A stretch of 64,000 nt of DNA from Tistrella bauzanensis. GTDB lineage: Bacteria > Pseudomonadota > Alphaproteobacteria > Tistrellales > Tistrellaceae. Positions 8,467-16,732 of this stretch are shown one piece after another (position 1 is the stretch's first letter; every line of letters starts with the position of its first letter). The stretch is from contig NZ_BMDZ01000030.1 in the NCBI RefSeq assembly GCF_014636235.1, positions 1 to 64,000 of the forward strand. The letters run 5' to 3'. Made by a program: the position numbers and the translations under genes. The notes beneath the pieces are model-generated. The model searched no databases. It saw only the letters and a program-made list of their open reading frames with translations, and was not told where the DNA came from.

Positions 8467-9207
8467 ACCGTTCAAGCGGTCAAACGACTGGGAGTAGCGA
8501 TCCTCCCGTTCGGCAAAGCGCTGGAAGTGCACGCGCTCGACAAGGATTTCCTCAGCGTCAGGCTGCTTCTGGAGCAGCGCCATGGTCTCGGAAATATAGT
8601 CACCGAGAGGCATGGCATTGGGGTCGCCGGCCTGCTGCGGGCCTGTCAGTTCGGTCTGAACATAAGGCGGCACCAGTTCGATGACCTGCACCGACGTGTC
8701 GCGCAACTGCACGCGCAGCGTCTGGCTGTACGAGTGGATGGCCGCCTTGGACGCGCAATAGGTTGGAAAGCCGCCACGTGGCAGGAAGGCCAGCCCCGAC
8801 GAAACCGTCAGCACAGCCGCATCCGGCCTCGCCATAAGGTGGGGAAGCAGCGCGGTCGTCAGACGGATCGGACCGAGCAGATTGGTGGTGATCGTGGCTT
8901 CCGCCGTGGCCGTAGAGCCGTCGCGGACGGTTTCGGCCGGCATGATCCCGGCATTGTTGATCAGGATGTTGAGCGAGGGAAAGTCCGTCGTAACCTGGCT
9001 GGAAAAGGCGCGGATCGCGTCCGGATCGTCGACATCGAGTTGATAGGTACGGATTCCGGGATTGGCGCATTCCACCTCCGTCAGCTTGTCCCGGTTGCGG
9101 CCGGTGACGATGACATCATTGCCTCTTTCGAGGAATGCTTCGGCAAGAGCGCGGCCAATACCGCTTCCGCCTCCGGTGATGAGGATGGTGTTGCCCGTGA
9201 TTTTCAT
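8464..9207 (-). CDS. Short-chain dehydrogenase (DltE-like SDR)
   Basis: A 247-residue classical SDR oxidoreductase. It has the Rossmann glycine motif TGGGSGIG, the NNAG motif and the catalytic Tyr/Lys in TYCASKAA, preceded by Ser in VSSGLAF. The start at 9207 has an AAGGAG about 8 nt upstream. Its stop codon lies within the neighbouring palindromic element. It is divergent from an AraC regulator, a pairing often seen in mobile accessory cassettes. Codon use is less extremely GC3-biased than in the neighbours, which with the flanking palindromes suggests acquisition. Substrate unknown. Confidence 0.85.
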   Translation of the reverse strand: MKITGNTILITGGGSGIGRALAEAFLERGNDVIVTGRNRDKLTEVECANPGIRTYQLDVDDPDAIRAFSSQVTTDFPSLNILINNAGIMPAETVRDGSTATAEATITTNLLGPIRLTTALLPHLMARPDAAVLTVSSGLAFLPRGGFPTYCASKAAIHSYSQTLRVQLRDTSVQVIELVPPYVQTELTGPQQAGDPNAMPLGDYISETMALLQKQPDAEEILVERVHFQRFAEREDRYSQSFDRLNG

Positions 9208-9374
9208 GTCCGTCTCCTTTGGCCTGCGTCCGACACGAAGATAGCGTGCCTCACCATGCCCTTCCTGCCGCATCCTCGAAAGAACCTGCCTGTTTCTCCA
9301 GACTGCGTATCTGCGCCCTTGTGGAATTCCCCCATACGGGCACCATTGTCGTGCCTGTTTCTATTGAGGATCCC

Positions 9375-10295
9375 ATGACGCTCGACGACCTTTCTCGCAA
9401 GGTGCTCGCCTATGCCGATGCCCGGGACATTGGCGACGAGCCGAGCACGACGGACGTTCCGGGTCTGAAGGTGTCGCGTCGGATACAGGCGACCGAATTG
9501 GTTCCGGTTCTTTACGAGCCCATTTTCTGCCTGGTCCTGGAGGGCGCAAAGCAAGCGCGTCAGGGATCCCGGATCATCGATTTCCCGAGGGGGCACTCGG
9601 TTGTTGTCGGCATCGATCTTCCCACAGACGCCCGCGTCGTCGAGGCGTCGCCAGAGCGGCCCTATGTTGCGTTGGCGCTCAAACTCGATATGGGCCTCAT
9701 TCGGGAGCTGTCAGCCGAACCGGGTTTCGCTGGCGGCGCCGGCGGGGAGGTCGCAGCGATATCGGTGGCGGAGGCGGACGACGCCATCATCGCCGCGATG
9801 GGGCGCCTGTTCGCGCTTATGGACAAACCCGCGGCACTGCCAGTTCTACACCCGCTGCTCATACGCGAAATCCACTATTGGCTGCTGTGTGCCAATCACG
9901 GCTCGCTGCTTCGCGCACTGACACAGGCCGGCAGCAATGCGTCGAGGATTGCCGACGCCATCGTCATCATCCGCAGCAACTTCGAACGGCCGCTTGTCGT
10001 GGCCGACCTGGCAAGTGCCGTCGGCATGAGCGTTTCGGCCTTCCATCTTCAATTCAAGGCCGTCACCGGTACGACGCCGCTCCAATACCAGAAGCGCCTG
10101 CGGCTCATCGAGGCGAAACGGCTCATGCAGTCCGAGAGGCAATCGGTCTCCAGCGCAGCGTTCAGTGTCGGCTACGAAAGTCCCACCCAGTTCTCACGAG
10201 AGTATGTACGTATGTTCGGGCTTCCGCCTGCAAGGCATGCGCGCGTGCCGGCACGCGCGCATGCCTCGAACTATGAAGACCCGAGGTGGATGTAA
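9375..10295 (+). CDS. AraC-family transcriptional regulator
   Basis: A 306-residue regulator with an N-terminal AraC ligand domain (PF06719-like; PVLYEPIFCLVLEGAKQ near residue 45) and a C-terminal double helix-turn-helix (about residues 195-290, ending in GYESPTQFSREYVRMFGLPP). The start at 9375 has GAGGA 4 nt upstream; a longer frame adds 52 unrelated residues across the divergent promoter. It probably controls the divergent SDR gene. The last residues (ARHARVPARAHA) are encoded by a perfect 32-bp palindrome, so the original C-terminus may have been altered by insertion of that repeat. Confidence 0.85.
   Translation: MTLDDLSRKVLAYADARDIGDEPSTTDVPGLKVSRRIQATELVPVLYEPIFCLVLEGAKQARQGSRIIDFPRGHSVVVGIDLPTDARVVEASPERPYVALALKLDMGLIRELSAEPGFAGGAGGEVAAISVAEADDAIIAAMGRLFALMDKPAALPVLHPLLIREIHYWLLCANHGSLLRALTQAGSNASRIADAIVIIRSNFERPLVVADLASAVGMSVSAFHLQFKAVTGTTPLQYQKRLRLIEAKRLMQSERQSVSSAAFSVGYESPTQFSREYVRMFGLPPARHARVPARAHASNYEDPRWM
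10234..10265. repeat. Perfect 32-bp palindrome in the 3' end of the araC-type gene
   Basis: Two 16-base arms, GGCATGCGCGCGTGCC (10234-10249) and its exact complement (10250-10265), abut without a spacer. In RNA they would form a very stable hairpin just before the stop codon at 10293. There is no T tract, so it is not a standard intrinsic terminator; a REP-like element or recombination site is possible. Confidence 0.8.
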
Positions 10296-10459
10296 GGCGA
10301 CCGTGGCGAAAATGGCGGCGGCAGTATGCCCGACACCTGCCACGGCCGGGGCCGAGCCAGGGCACCGCTCGCCACCCGGAACCAACCTCTCGGCCGGGGC
10401 GTTGGATGGGGATCGCACCCTATCCCTGACAACGCTCCACCAGAGGACACCGATCTGCC

Positions 10460-12745
10460 ATGGCACGCGATCTTCGCTTCGAGCCCCATGACCAGCCGGC
10501 GGGTGGCTGGGGCTCGGTACGGTCCCTGTTCCGGCACGTGACCAATGCTCATGGCTGGAGCCGCGCGGTGCCGGTGCTGCCGAAGCAGAACAAGCTCGAC
10601 GGTTTCATGTGCGTGAGCTGCGCCTGGGCGAAGCCGGCGGAACCGCACAGCTTCGAGTTCTGCGAGAACGGCGCCAAGGCGACGTTCTGGGAACTGACCG
10701 CAGATCGGGTGAAAACCGGCTTCTTTGCCGATCACACGGTCAGCGAGTTGCTCGGCTGGTCGGATCACGCGCTGGAGGCCGAGGGCCGGCTGACCCGGCC
10801 TCTTCGCTATCACGGCCCCACCGACACCTATGTGGTGGTGTCGTGGGCGGAGGCCTTCGCGGATATCGGCGCCCGATTGAAGGCGTTCGAACCCGACCGG
10901 GTGGTATTCTATGCCTCGGGTCGGGCCTCGCTTGAGACCTCGTATATGTATCAGCTGTTCGCGCGGCTCTATGGCACCAACAACCTGCCCGACAGTTCGA
11001 ACATGTGCCACGAGACCACATCGAAGGCGCTGCCCGAGAGCATCGGCGTGCCGGTCGGCACGGTACGGCTCGATGAATTCGATGCGACCGATTGCATCCT
11101 GTCGTTCGGGCAGAATGTCGGCAGCAACGCGCCGCGTATGCTGCATCCGCTGCAGCGCGCGGCCGAACGCGGCGTGCCGATCGTGGTGTTCAACCCTTTG
11201 CGTGAACGCGGCTGGGAAAGCTTCATCAATCCGCAGGCGCCGGGTGAGATGATCACCCGCGAGCCCACCGACCTTGCCTCGCAATATCATCAGCTGCGGG
11301 CCGGCGGCGACATCGCGGTGCTGATGGGCATGTGCAAGGTGCTGGTCGATCGCGACGATCAGGCCAGGGCCGACGGCAGCCCACGGGTGCTGGACGTGGA
11401 CTTCATCCAGGAACACACCCACGGCTTCGAGGATTTCATCAGCCGGGTCCGCGCCAGCAACTGGGCCGAGATCGAGCGGGCGTCGGGCCTCAGCCGCCAG
11501 GCGATCGAGGCGGCGGCGACCACCTATCTCAACGCCCGGCGGGCGATCGCGATCTATGGCATGGGGCTGACCCAACACCGGCGCGGCGTCGACAGCATCC
11601 AGATGCTGGTCAACCTGTTGTTGCTGCGGGGTAATATCGGCCGGCACGGCGCCGGCATCCTGCCGGTGCGCGGCCATTCGAATGTCCAGGGCCAGCGCAC
11701 GGTGGGCATCGCCGACGAGCCGCATCTGGTGCCGCTGGACCGGCTGGCGGCGCAATATCATTTCCAGCCGCCCCGCAACAAGGGCCTGAACACGGTGGAG
11801 GCCTGCGAGGGGATCATCGACGGCACGGTCGACGCCTTCATTGGTCTGGGCGGCAATTTCGTGCGCGCCATCCCCGATCGCGAGCGGATGGAACCGGCCT
11901 GGCGCCGGCTGAAGCTGGCGGTGCATGTGGCGACCAAGCTGAACCGCAGCCATTTGATCACCGCCGAGACCACCTATGTCCTGCCCTGCCTGGGGCGGCT
12001 AGAGGTCGACGAGCAGGCAACCGGTCCGCAGATCGTGACCATGGAGGACAGCACCGCCTGTATCCACGCCTCACGCGGGGTGGCGCCGCCGGCGGGCCCG
12101 CATCTGCTGTCGGAACCGAAGATCGTGGCGGAACTGGCCAAGGCGACGCTGCCGCCCAATCCTCATGTGCCGTGGGACGACTGGGTGGCCGATTATGGTC
12201 GGATCCGCGATGCCATCGAGGAGACCTTCCCTAACGATTTCAAGGACATGAACCGGCGGATGGGCACGCCCGGCGGTTTTCCCCGGCCGCTGGCGGCGCG
12301 CGAGCGGCGCTGGAACACCGATACCGGCCGGGCCAATTTCAAATGCCCGTCCAGCCTGAACGCCAGCTTCGACGCCGATGACGATCCCGCCGTGATGCGG
12401 CTGCTGACCCTGCGCTCCAACGACCAGTTCAACACCACCGTCTATGGCTATGACGACCGCTTCCGCGGCATCCATGGCAGCCGGATGGTGCTGATGATGA
12501 ATGCCGACGACATCATCCGGCTGGGCTTGACCAGGGGTGGCACGGCCACGCTGACCACGGTTGCCGATGACGGCGTCAGCCGCCGGATGGATGGCTTCAC
12601 CATCGTGGAATACAATATTCCCCATGGTTGCTGCGGCGCCTATTACCCTGAATGCAACGCCCTGATCCCGCTGTCGCACTATGCCGAGGGCAGCAAGACG
12701 CCGGCGGCCAAATCGGTGCCGGTGCGGGTGAGCGCACAGCCATGA
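10460..12745 (+). CDS. FdhF/YdeP-family molybdopterin oxidoreductase
   Basis: A 761-residue molybdopterin-guanine-dinucleotide oxidoreductase of the YdeP type, distantly related to formate dehydrogenase H. Cys51 and Cys54 (CVSCAW) plus Cys68 form a reduced N-terminal cluster site. Central motifs such as MGLTQHRRGVDSIQMLVNLLLLRGNIGR and the C-terminal molydopterin-dinucleotide-binding domain (LRSNDQFNTTVYGYDDR) are typical. The physiological reaction of YdeP proteins is not firmly established; in enterobacteria the family is linked to acid resistance. No fdhD or electron-transfer partner is adjacent. There is no Tat signal, so it should be cytoplasmic. An AGAGGA lies 12 nt before the ATG. Confidence 0.85.
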   Translation: MARDLRFEPHDQPAGGWGSVRSLFRHVTNAHGWSRAVPVLPKQNKLDGFMCVSCAWAKPAEPHSFEFCENGAKATFWELTADRVKTGFFADHTVSELLGWSDHALEAEGRLTRPLRYHGPTDTYVVVSWAEAFADIGARLKAFEPDRVVFYASGRASLETSYMYQLFARLYGTNNLPDSSNMCHETTSKALPESIGVPVGTVRLDEFDATDCILSFGQNVGSNAPRMLHPLQRAAERGVPIVVFNPLRERGWESFINPQAPGEMITREPTDLASQYHQLRAGGDIAVLMGMCKVLVDRDDQARADGSPRVLDVDFIQEHTHGFEDFISRVRASNWAEIERASGLSRQAIEAAATTYLNARRAIAIYGMGLTQHRRGVDSIQMLVNLLLLRGNIGRHGAGILPVRGHSNVQGQRTVGIADEPHLVPLDRLAAQYHFQPPRNKGLNTVEACEGIIDGTVDAFIGLGGNFVRAIPDRERMEPAWRRLKLAVHVATKLNRSHLITAETTYVLPCLGRLEVDEQATGPQIVTMEDSTACIHASRGVAPPAGPHLLSEPKIVAELAKATLPPNPHVPWDDWVADYGRIRDAIEETFPNDFKDMNRRMGTPGGFPRPLAARERRWNTDTGRANFKCPSSLNASFDADDDPAVMRLLTLRSNDQFNTTVYGYDDRFRGIHGSRMVLMMNADDIIRLGLTRGGTATLTTVADDGVSRRMDGFTIVEYNIPHGCCGAYYPECNALIPLSHYAEGSKTPAAKSVPVRVSAQP

Positions 12746-12826
12746 CGCCGCCGGCCGCCGGGGCGGGATGGGGAGCGACGCGTCAGGCGGTCGGGCCGGC
12801 TGGCTCTGGCAGTTCAGGTCGTCGCG

Positions 12827-13228
12827 TTGCTGGCGGCGATGGGGGTGCTGTCGCGGCTGTGGCCCGAGGGCCGGCTGTTGCCGCCGCCCTGGCAGTTCAT
12901 CGGGCTGGTGCCGCTGATGGCAGGGTTGATGATACCACTGGCGGTAAACCGCCGCTTGCGGCGGATCGACGAGACCCGCGACCGTGAGCCCGACGTTCTG
13001 ATCACCGACGGCATCTTCGGCCACAGCCGCAACCCGGTGTGTCTGGGTTTCGCGCTGCTGCTGCTGGGGGCGGCGCTGATCTTCAACGTCCCTGCCGCCC
13101 TGCTGCTTGTGGTGGGGTATGTGGTGGCCGCCGATATCTGGATCATCCGGCCCGAGGAGCGGCGGATGGCGCGAGGCTTCGGGGCGCGGTACGACGCCTA
13201 TCGCCGCCGGGTCCGGCGGTGGATCTGA
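12827..13228 (+). CDS. Isoprenylcysteine carboxyl methyltransferase-like membrane protein
   Basis: A protein of about 133 residues with three to four hydrophobic segments and the C-terminal signature of the ICMT/PEMT-like integral membrane methyltransferases (GHSRNPVCLGFALLLLG, then RPEERRMARGFGARYDAYRRRVRRW). In bacteria these methylate small lipophilic or thiol substrates; the target is unknown. The start is uncertain: no ATG or GTG lies in frame between the upstream stop at 12743 and the conserved region, so TTG at 12827 is used here. The frame stays open further upstream (RSGRLALAVQVVALL), so an upstream CTG or a lost start is possible. Confidence 0.7.
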   Translation: MLAAMGVLSRLWPEGRLLPPPWQFIGLVPLMAGLMIPLAVNRRLRRIDETRDREPDVLITDGIFGHSRNPVCLGFALLLLGAALIFNVPAALLLVVGYVVAADIWIIRPEERRMARGFGARYDAYRRRVRRWI

Positions 13229-13249
13229 CCGGCGCTGCCCGACACCCTG

Positions 13250-13951
13250 TCACCATATCTCGCGGAACGGCCGCACTTCGGTCAGGAACGACCAGGCGCT
13301 TCTGGGTTGATGCGCGAGGTGCCAGAGTTCGGCGGCGATGTCGTCGGGCTGGATGAAAAAATCGTCGGGCGCATCGGGAATGCGGGCGCGGGCACGGGCG
13401 GTGTCGATCACCGCGTCGATCACCAGATAGGCGACATGCACGCCCTTGGGGCCAAGATCACGGGCGATCGCCTCGGCCAGTATCCGCTGAGCCGCCTTGG
13501 TCGGCGCGAAGCCCGCGAAATTCGCCCGACCGCGCAGCGCCGAGGTGTTGCCGGTGACCAGGATCGTGCCCCGGCCGGCCGCGACCATGGCCGGAGAGAC
13601 CCGGCGGGCCAGATGCATCAGCGCCATGACGTTGACGTCGAAGTTTCGCGCCAGCACCGCCGGATCAATGGTCATGAAGCTGCCGAAGGCGCCGCCGACG
13701 GCATTGTGCACCACCACCTCCGGCGCGCCGGCCCAGGCTTCGGCCCGGTCGATCGCCGCCATGAAGGCGGCGGTATCGGTGACGTCGGCCGGGCAGGCGA
13801 GGGTGCCGGGGATCTCGGCCGCGATGGCGTTCAGCCGGTCGGCGTCACGGGCGATCATCGCCACCCTGAAGCCGCCTTCGACAAAGCGGCGGACGGTGGC
13901 GAGCCCGGTGCCCGGGCCGACGCCGGTGACGAGTGCGGCTTTGGCGGTCAT
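13250..13951 (-). CDS. SDR-fold protein with Phe in place of the catalytic Tyr
   Basis: A 233-residue SDR-family protein with the glycine motif TGVGPGTG and an Asn in the HNAVGG position. Where classical SDRs have Ser...Tyr-x-x-x-Lys, this one reads NTSALRGRANFAGFAPTKAAQ: the Lys and an upstream Ser are present but the Tyr is Phe. It may therefore bind a nucleotide without classical dehydrogenase activity, or use another acid. Length is normal. An AGGAG sits just upstream of the start. It is convergent with the methyltransferase gene. Confidence 0.8.
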   Translation of the reverse strand: MTAKAALVTGVGPGTGLATVRRFVEGGFRVAMIARDADRLNAIAAEIPGTLACPADVTDTAAFMAAIDRAEAWAGAPEVVVHNAVGGAFGSFMTIDPAVLARNFDVNVMALMHLARRVSPAMVAAGRGTILVTGNTSALRGRANFAGFAPTKAAQRILAEAIARDLGPKGVHVAYLVIDAVIDTARARARIPDAPDDFFIQPDDIAAELWHLAHQPRSAWSFLTEVRPFREIW

Positions 13952-14084
13952 GATGCTCCTGCCCTCCTGATCCGGTATCGGTCGCGACGGAAGGTGGCTT
14001 TTAAATTATGATCATCCTGTAAAATAGATTGATCGCGCCGTTGTCGTCAATGGCGACCGGGTGGGCCAGATGCCGACCGGCCCC

Positions 14085-14873
14085 TCAGACAGAGGCCATA
14101 TAACCGCCATCGACATAGAGCAGGGTGCCGGTGATATAGGCGGCGGCGGGCGACGCCAGGAAGATGGTGGCACCGAGCAGGTCGTCGACCGCGCCGAACC
14201 GGCCGGCGGGAATGCGGGCGAGCATGGCCTGTTGCCAATCGGGATCGTTGAAGAACACATCGGTCATGTCGGTGCGGAAATAGCCCGGACCGATGCCGTT
14301 GACCCGGATGCCATGGGGCGCCCATTCGGTGGCGAGCGTGCGGGTCAGCCCCAGCAGTCCGCTTTTCGTGGCGCCATAGGCCGCCGCCGTCGGCACGCCG
14401 ACCTCCGATGTCAGCGAGCAGATGTTGACGATGGCGCCGGCGCCGGCCGGTGCCATGATCCGGCCCGCCGCCTGGGCGCAGAAGAAGGCGCCCTTCAGAT
14501 TGGTGTCGTGGATGCGGTCCCACAACACCTCGTCGACATCCAGCGACGGGCAGACCTGCTCGATGCCGGCATTGTTGACCAGGATATCCAGCCCGCCCAG
14601 ACGTTCGGCGGCATGGGCGATGCCGGCCTGCGCCGCGGCGGTATCGGCGACGTCGAAGGGGGCTGCCACCGCGGCACCGCCGGCGCCGATGATCCGCGCC
14701 ACCACCCGTTCGATGGCGGTGAGATCGCGGCCGGAGACCGCGACCGCGGCACCGGCCTGGGCCAGCCCGATGGCCAGCGCCCGGCCGATGCCGCGGCTGG
14801 CGCCGGTGACCAGGGCCTTGCGGCCGGCAAGGGAGAACCGGGCGAGGACATCGGTGGGCAGGGTATGGGGCAT
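14085..14873 (-). CDS. SDR oxidoreductase, gluconate 5-dehydrogenase-like
   Basis: A 262-residue classical SDR with TGASRGIGRA, NNAG, and catalytic Ser (NICSLTSEVG) and Tyr/Lys (AYGATKSG). The N-terminal lead-in (LARFSLAGRKALVTG) and the C-terminal block (ASPAAAYITGTLLYVDGGY) are closest to Gno/IdnO-type gluconate dehydrogenases, but neighbouring polyol SDRs look alike, so the substrate is tentative. The start at 14873 (MPHTLPTD) is preferred over a longer frame adding 33 Arg/Pro-rich residues. No sugar acid genes are adjacent. Confidence 0.8.
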   Translation of the reverse strand: MPHTLPTDVLARFSLAGRKALVTGASRGIGRALAIGLAQAGAAVAVSGRDLTAIERVVARIIGAGGAAVAAPFDVADTAAAQAGIAHAAERLGGLDILVNNAGIEQVCPSLDVDEVLWDRIHDTNLKGAFFCAQAAGRIMAPAGAGAIVNICSLTSEVGVPTAAAYGATKSGLLGLTRTLATEWAPHGIRVNGIGPGYFRTDMTDVFFNDPDWQQAMLARIPAGRFGAVDDLLGATIFLASPAAAYITGTLLYVDGGYMASV

Positions 14874-14953
14874 CGGTCTGGATCCTGACGGTGGTGATGG
14901 CAGACGATGATCGGCCTTGCGCGGTCTTGTATCAATGCTCCGGCGTGGCTCAT

Positions 14954-14988
14954 GCCAACCAGTGGGGGCCAACCAGTGGGGGCCAACC
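14954..14988. repeat. 14-bp tandem repeat, 2.5 copies
   Basis: GCCAACCAGTGGGG is repeated at 14954-14967 and 14968-14981, followed by a partial GCCAACC (14982-14988). It lies in the short gap between the start of the SDR gene and the end of bioB and looks like a slippage product. Confidence 0.7.
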
Positions 14989-14996
14989 GGGCGCTG

Positions 14997-15950
14997 TCAG
15001 GCCGAAACCTCGGCTGTCAGGCCCAGGCGGCGCAGCAACTGCCCGTCGCGATCCTCGCCGGGATTGGCGGCGGTCAGCAGCCGGTCGCCCACGAAGATGG
15101 AATTGGCGCCGGCCAGGAAGCACAGCGCCTGCATCTCGTCGGTCATTGCCGTGCGCCCCGCCGTCAACCGGACATGGGACTGCGGCATCAGGATACGGGC
15201 GGTTGCCACCACCCGCACGAAGGCGATCGGATCGACCGGCGGCGCATCGGCCAGCGGCGTGCCGGGCATCGGGATCAGCAGGTTGATCGGCACGCTTTCC
15301 GGCGGCTCGGGCAGATTGGCCAGGGTCACCAGCATGTCGATGCGGTCGTCGATGCTCTCTCCCAGGCCCAGAATGCCGCCGGCGCAAACCTTGATGCCGG
15401 CGGCCCGGACCCGGTCGAGCGTCTCCAGCCGGTCGCCATAGCTGCGGGTGCTCACGACCTGTGGATAGAAGCCTTCCGAGGTGTCGAGATTGTGGTTGTA
15501 GAAATCGAGCCCGGCGGCGGCCAGCCGGCCGGCCTGATCGCAGCTCAGCATGCCCAGCGTCATGCAGGTCTCAAGCCCCAGCGCTTTGACGCCATCGACC
15601 ATCGCCACCAGCATGTCCATGTCGCGATCCTTGGGCTCGCGCCAGGCGGCGCCCATGCAATAACGCGTGGCGCCGCCGGCCCTGGCCCGGCGAGCCTCGT
15701 CGATCACCCGTTCCACCGCCATCAGCCGGCCGGCCTTCAGCCCGGTGGCGTGATGGGCGGACTGGCTGCAATAGCCGCAATCCTCGGCACAGCCGCCGGT
15801 CTTGATGTTGAGCAGCGTCGACAACTGCACCCGGTTGGGGTCGAACTGCGCCCGATGCACGGTCTGGGCACGGAACAGCAGACCGTTGAACGGCGCGTCA
15901 TGAATATCGCGCGCGGTGTCACGGGTCCAGCGGGGGGTCGGATCCGGCAT
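14997..15950 (-). CDS. bioB: Biotin synthase
   Basis: A 317-residue radical-SAM enzyme that inserts sulfur into dethiobiotin in the last step of biotin synthesis. The radical-SAM cluster ligands Cys54, Cys58 and Cys61 are in [13 protein letters not shown], and the motifs YNHNLDTS and GGILGLGE of BioB are intact. It stands alone here; no bioADF is in the window. It is divergent from bioR, and a perfect BioR box lies 17 bp upstream of its start codon, so repression by BioR is strongly implied. Confidence 0.96.
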   Translation of the reverse strand: MPDPTPRWTRDTARDIHDAPFNGLLFRAQTVHRAQFDPNRVQLSTLLNIKTGGCAEDCGYCSQSAHHATGLKAGRLMAVERVIDEARRARAGGATRYCMGAAWREPKDRDMDMLVAMVDGVKALGLETCMTLGMLSCDQAGRLAAAGLDFYNHNLDTSEGFYPQVVSTRSYGDRLETLDRVRAAGIKVCAGGILGLGESIDDRIDMLVTLANLPEPPESVPINLLIPMPGTPLADAPPVDPIAFVRVVATARILMPQSHVRLTAGRTAMTDEMQALCFLAGANSIFVGDRLLTAANPGEDRDGQLLRRLGLTAEVSA

Positions 15951-15966
15951 TGCGTCCTCCGTCTAA

Positions 15967-15983
15967 TTATAGATAATCTATAA
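15967..15983. promoter_or_regulatory. BioR box upstream of bioB
   Basis: TTATAGATAATCTATAA is a perfect palindrome with 8-bp arms around a central A. It matches the published alphaproteobacterial BioR recognition sequence (TTATAGATAA / TTATCTATAA type). It lies 17 bp upstream of the bioB start codon. Confidence 0.9.
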
Positions 15984-16040
15984 ATGATCTGGCCTTCATG
16001 TCAGTATTGCGAAGGATCCCCGGTGAGGCACCCGGATTCT

Positions 16041-16057
16041 TCATAGATTATCTATAA
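16041..16057. promoter_or_regulatory. BioR box upstream of bioR
   Basis: TCATAGATTATCTATAA differs from a perfect BioR box by one base. It ends directly before a GTG (16058) and 6 bp before the ATG (16064) of bioR, occupying the place where a ribosome-binding site would be expected. This implies autoregulation and perhaps leaderless or SD-independent translation. Confidence 0.88.
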
Positions 16058-16063
16058 GTGATC

Positions 16064-16711
16064 ATGGCCGAAACGATTGCAGAGCGGATTGCGCGGGTGT
16101 TGAGCGCCAGGATTGTCAGTGGCGAACTGGCGCCGGGCACGGCCCTGCGCCAGGACCGGATCGCGGAAGACTTCGAGGCGAGCCATGTGCCGGTGCGCGA
16201 GGCATTTCAGCGCCTGAAGGCCCAGGGGCTGGCGGTGGCGGAGCCCCGCCGGGGCATGCGGGTGGCGCCGCTGGACCCGACATCGATGATGGAAATCGTT
16301 GAGATCCGCGCCCGGCTGGAACCGCTGGCCCTGAAGGTCGCCACGCCGTTGATGAACGCCACCGCGTTCGAGCGGATCGAACGGGCGCTGGTCGCCGGCG
16401 AAGCGGCCGACACCATGGCCGACTGGGAGCGCGCCAATCAGTCGTTCCATCGCGAACTCGCCGCTCCCTGCCGGATGCCGCGTCTGCTGGCGATGATCGA
16501 CGATCTGCAACTGGCCAGCGCCCGGATCATCTTCGCGGTCCATCGTTCCGCCGGCTGGCAGCCGGGATCGAACCATGCCCATCGCCAGATCTTCAACGCG
16601 GTGAAGCGCCGCGACGCGGTGCGTGCCGTGGCCCTGCTGGAAAGCCATATCCGCATGCTGGAACGGCCGGCCGGGGCCGATGGCGCAATCACCGCCTTGC
16701 CAGACACATAA
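16064..16711 (+). CDS. bioR: GntR-family biotin repressor BioR
   Basis: A 215-residue GntR/FadR-type regulator with an N-terminal winged HTH (residues 1-65; IAEDFEASHVPVREAFQRL) and a helical C-terminal FCD domain. Divergence from bioB, with two BioR boxes in the shared 113-nt region, identifies it as BioR, the alphaproteobacterial alternative to BirA repression. ATG 16064 is used; GTG 16058, directly after the operator, would add two residues. No Shine-Dalgarno is visible for either. The stop codon lies inside the operator of the next gene. Confidence 0.9.
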   Translation: MAETIAERIARVLSARIVSGELAPGTALRQDRIAEDFEASHVPVREAFQRLKAQGLAVAEPRRGMRVAPLDPTSMMEIVEIRARLEPLALKVATPLMNATAFERIERALVAGEAADTMADWERANQSFHRELAAPCRMPRLLAMIDDLQLASARIIFAVHRSAGWQPGSNHAHRQIFNAVKRRDAVRAVALLESHIRMLERPAGADGAITALPDT

Positions 16712-16725
16712 GTCTGTGCTTATGT
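16706..16725. promoter_or_regulatory. Probable ArsR operator
   Basis: The inverted repeat ACATAAG-N6-CTTATGT spans 16706-16725 and is followed by TATAAA (16725-16730), a likely -10. The ArsR start codon is 8 bp beyond the site. The spacing and symmetry fit an autoregulated ArsR/SmtB-family promoter. Confidence 0.6.
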
Positions 16726-16732
16726 ATAAATC

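Noticed and set aside
10271-11953. 560-codon open frame antisense to the YdeP-type gene
   Set aside because: Shadow of a real molybdoenzyme gene with intact motifs on the other strand.
13980-14035. AT-rich patch as a promoter for the SDR genes
   Set aside because: It contains TAAATTATGATCATCC-like AT-rich DNA but no -35/-10 pair with acceptable spacing on either strand.
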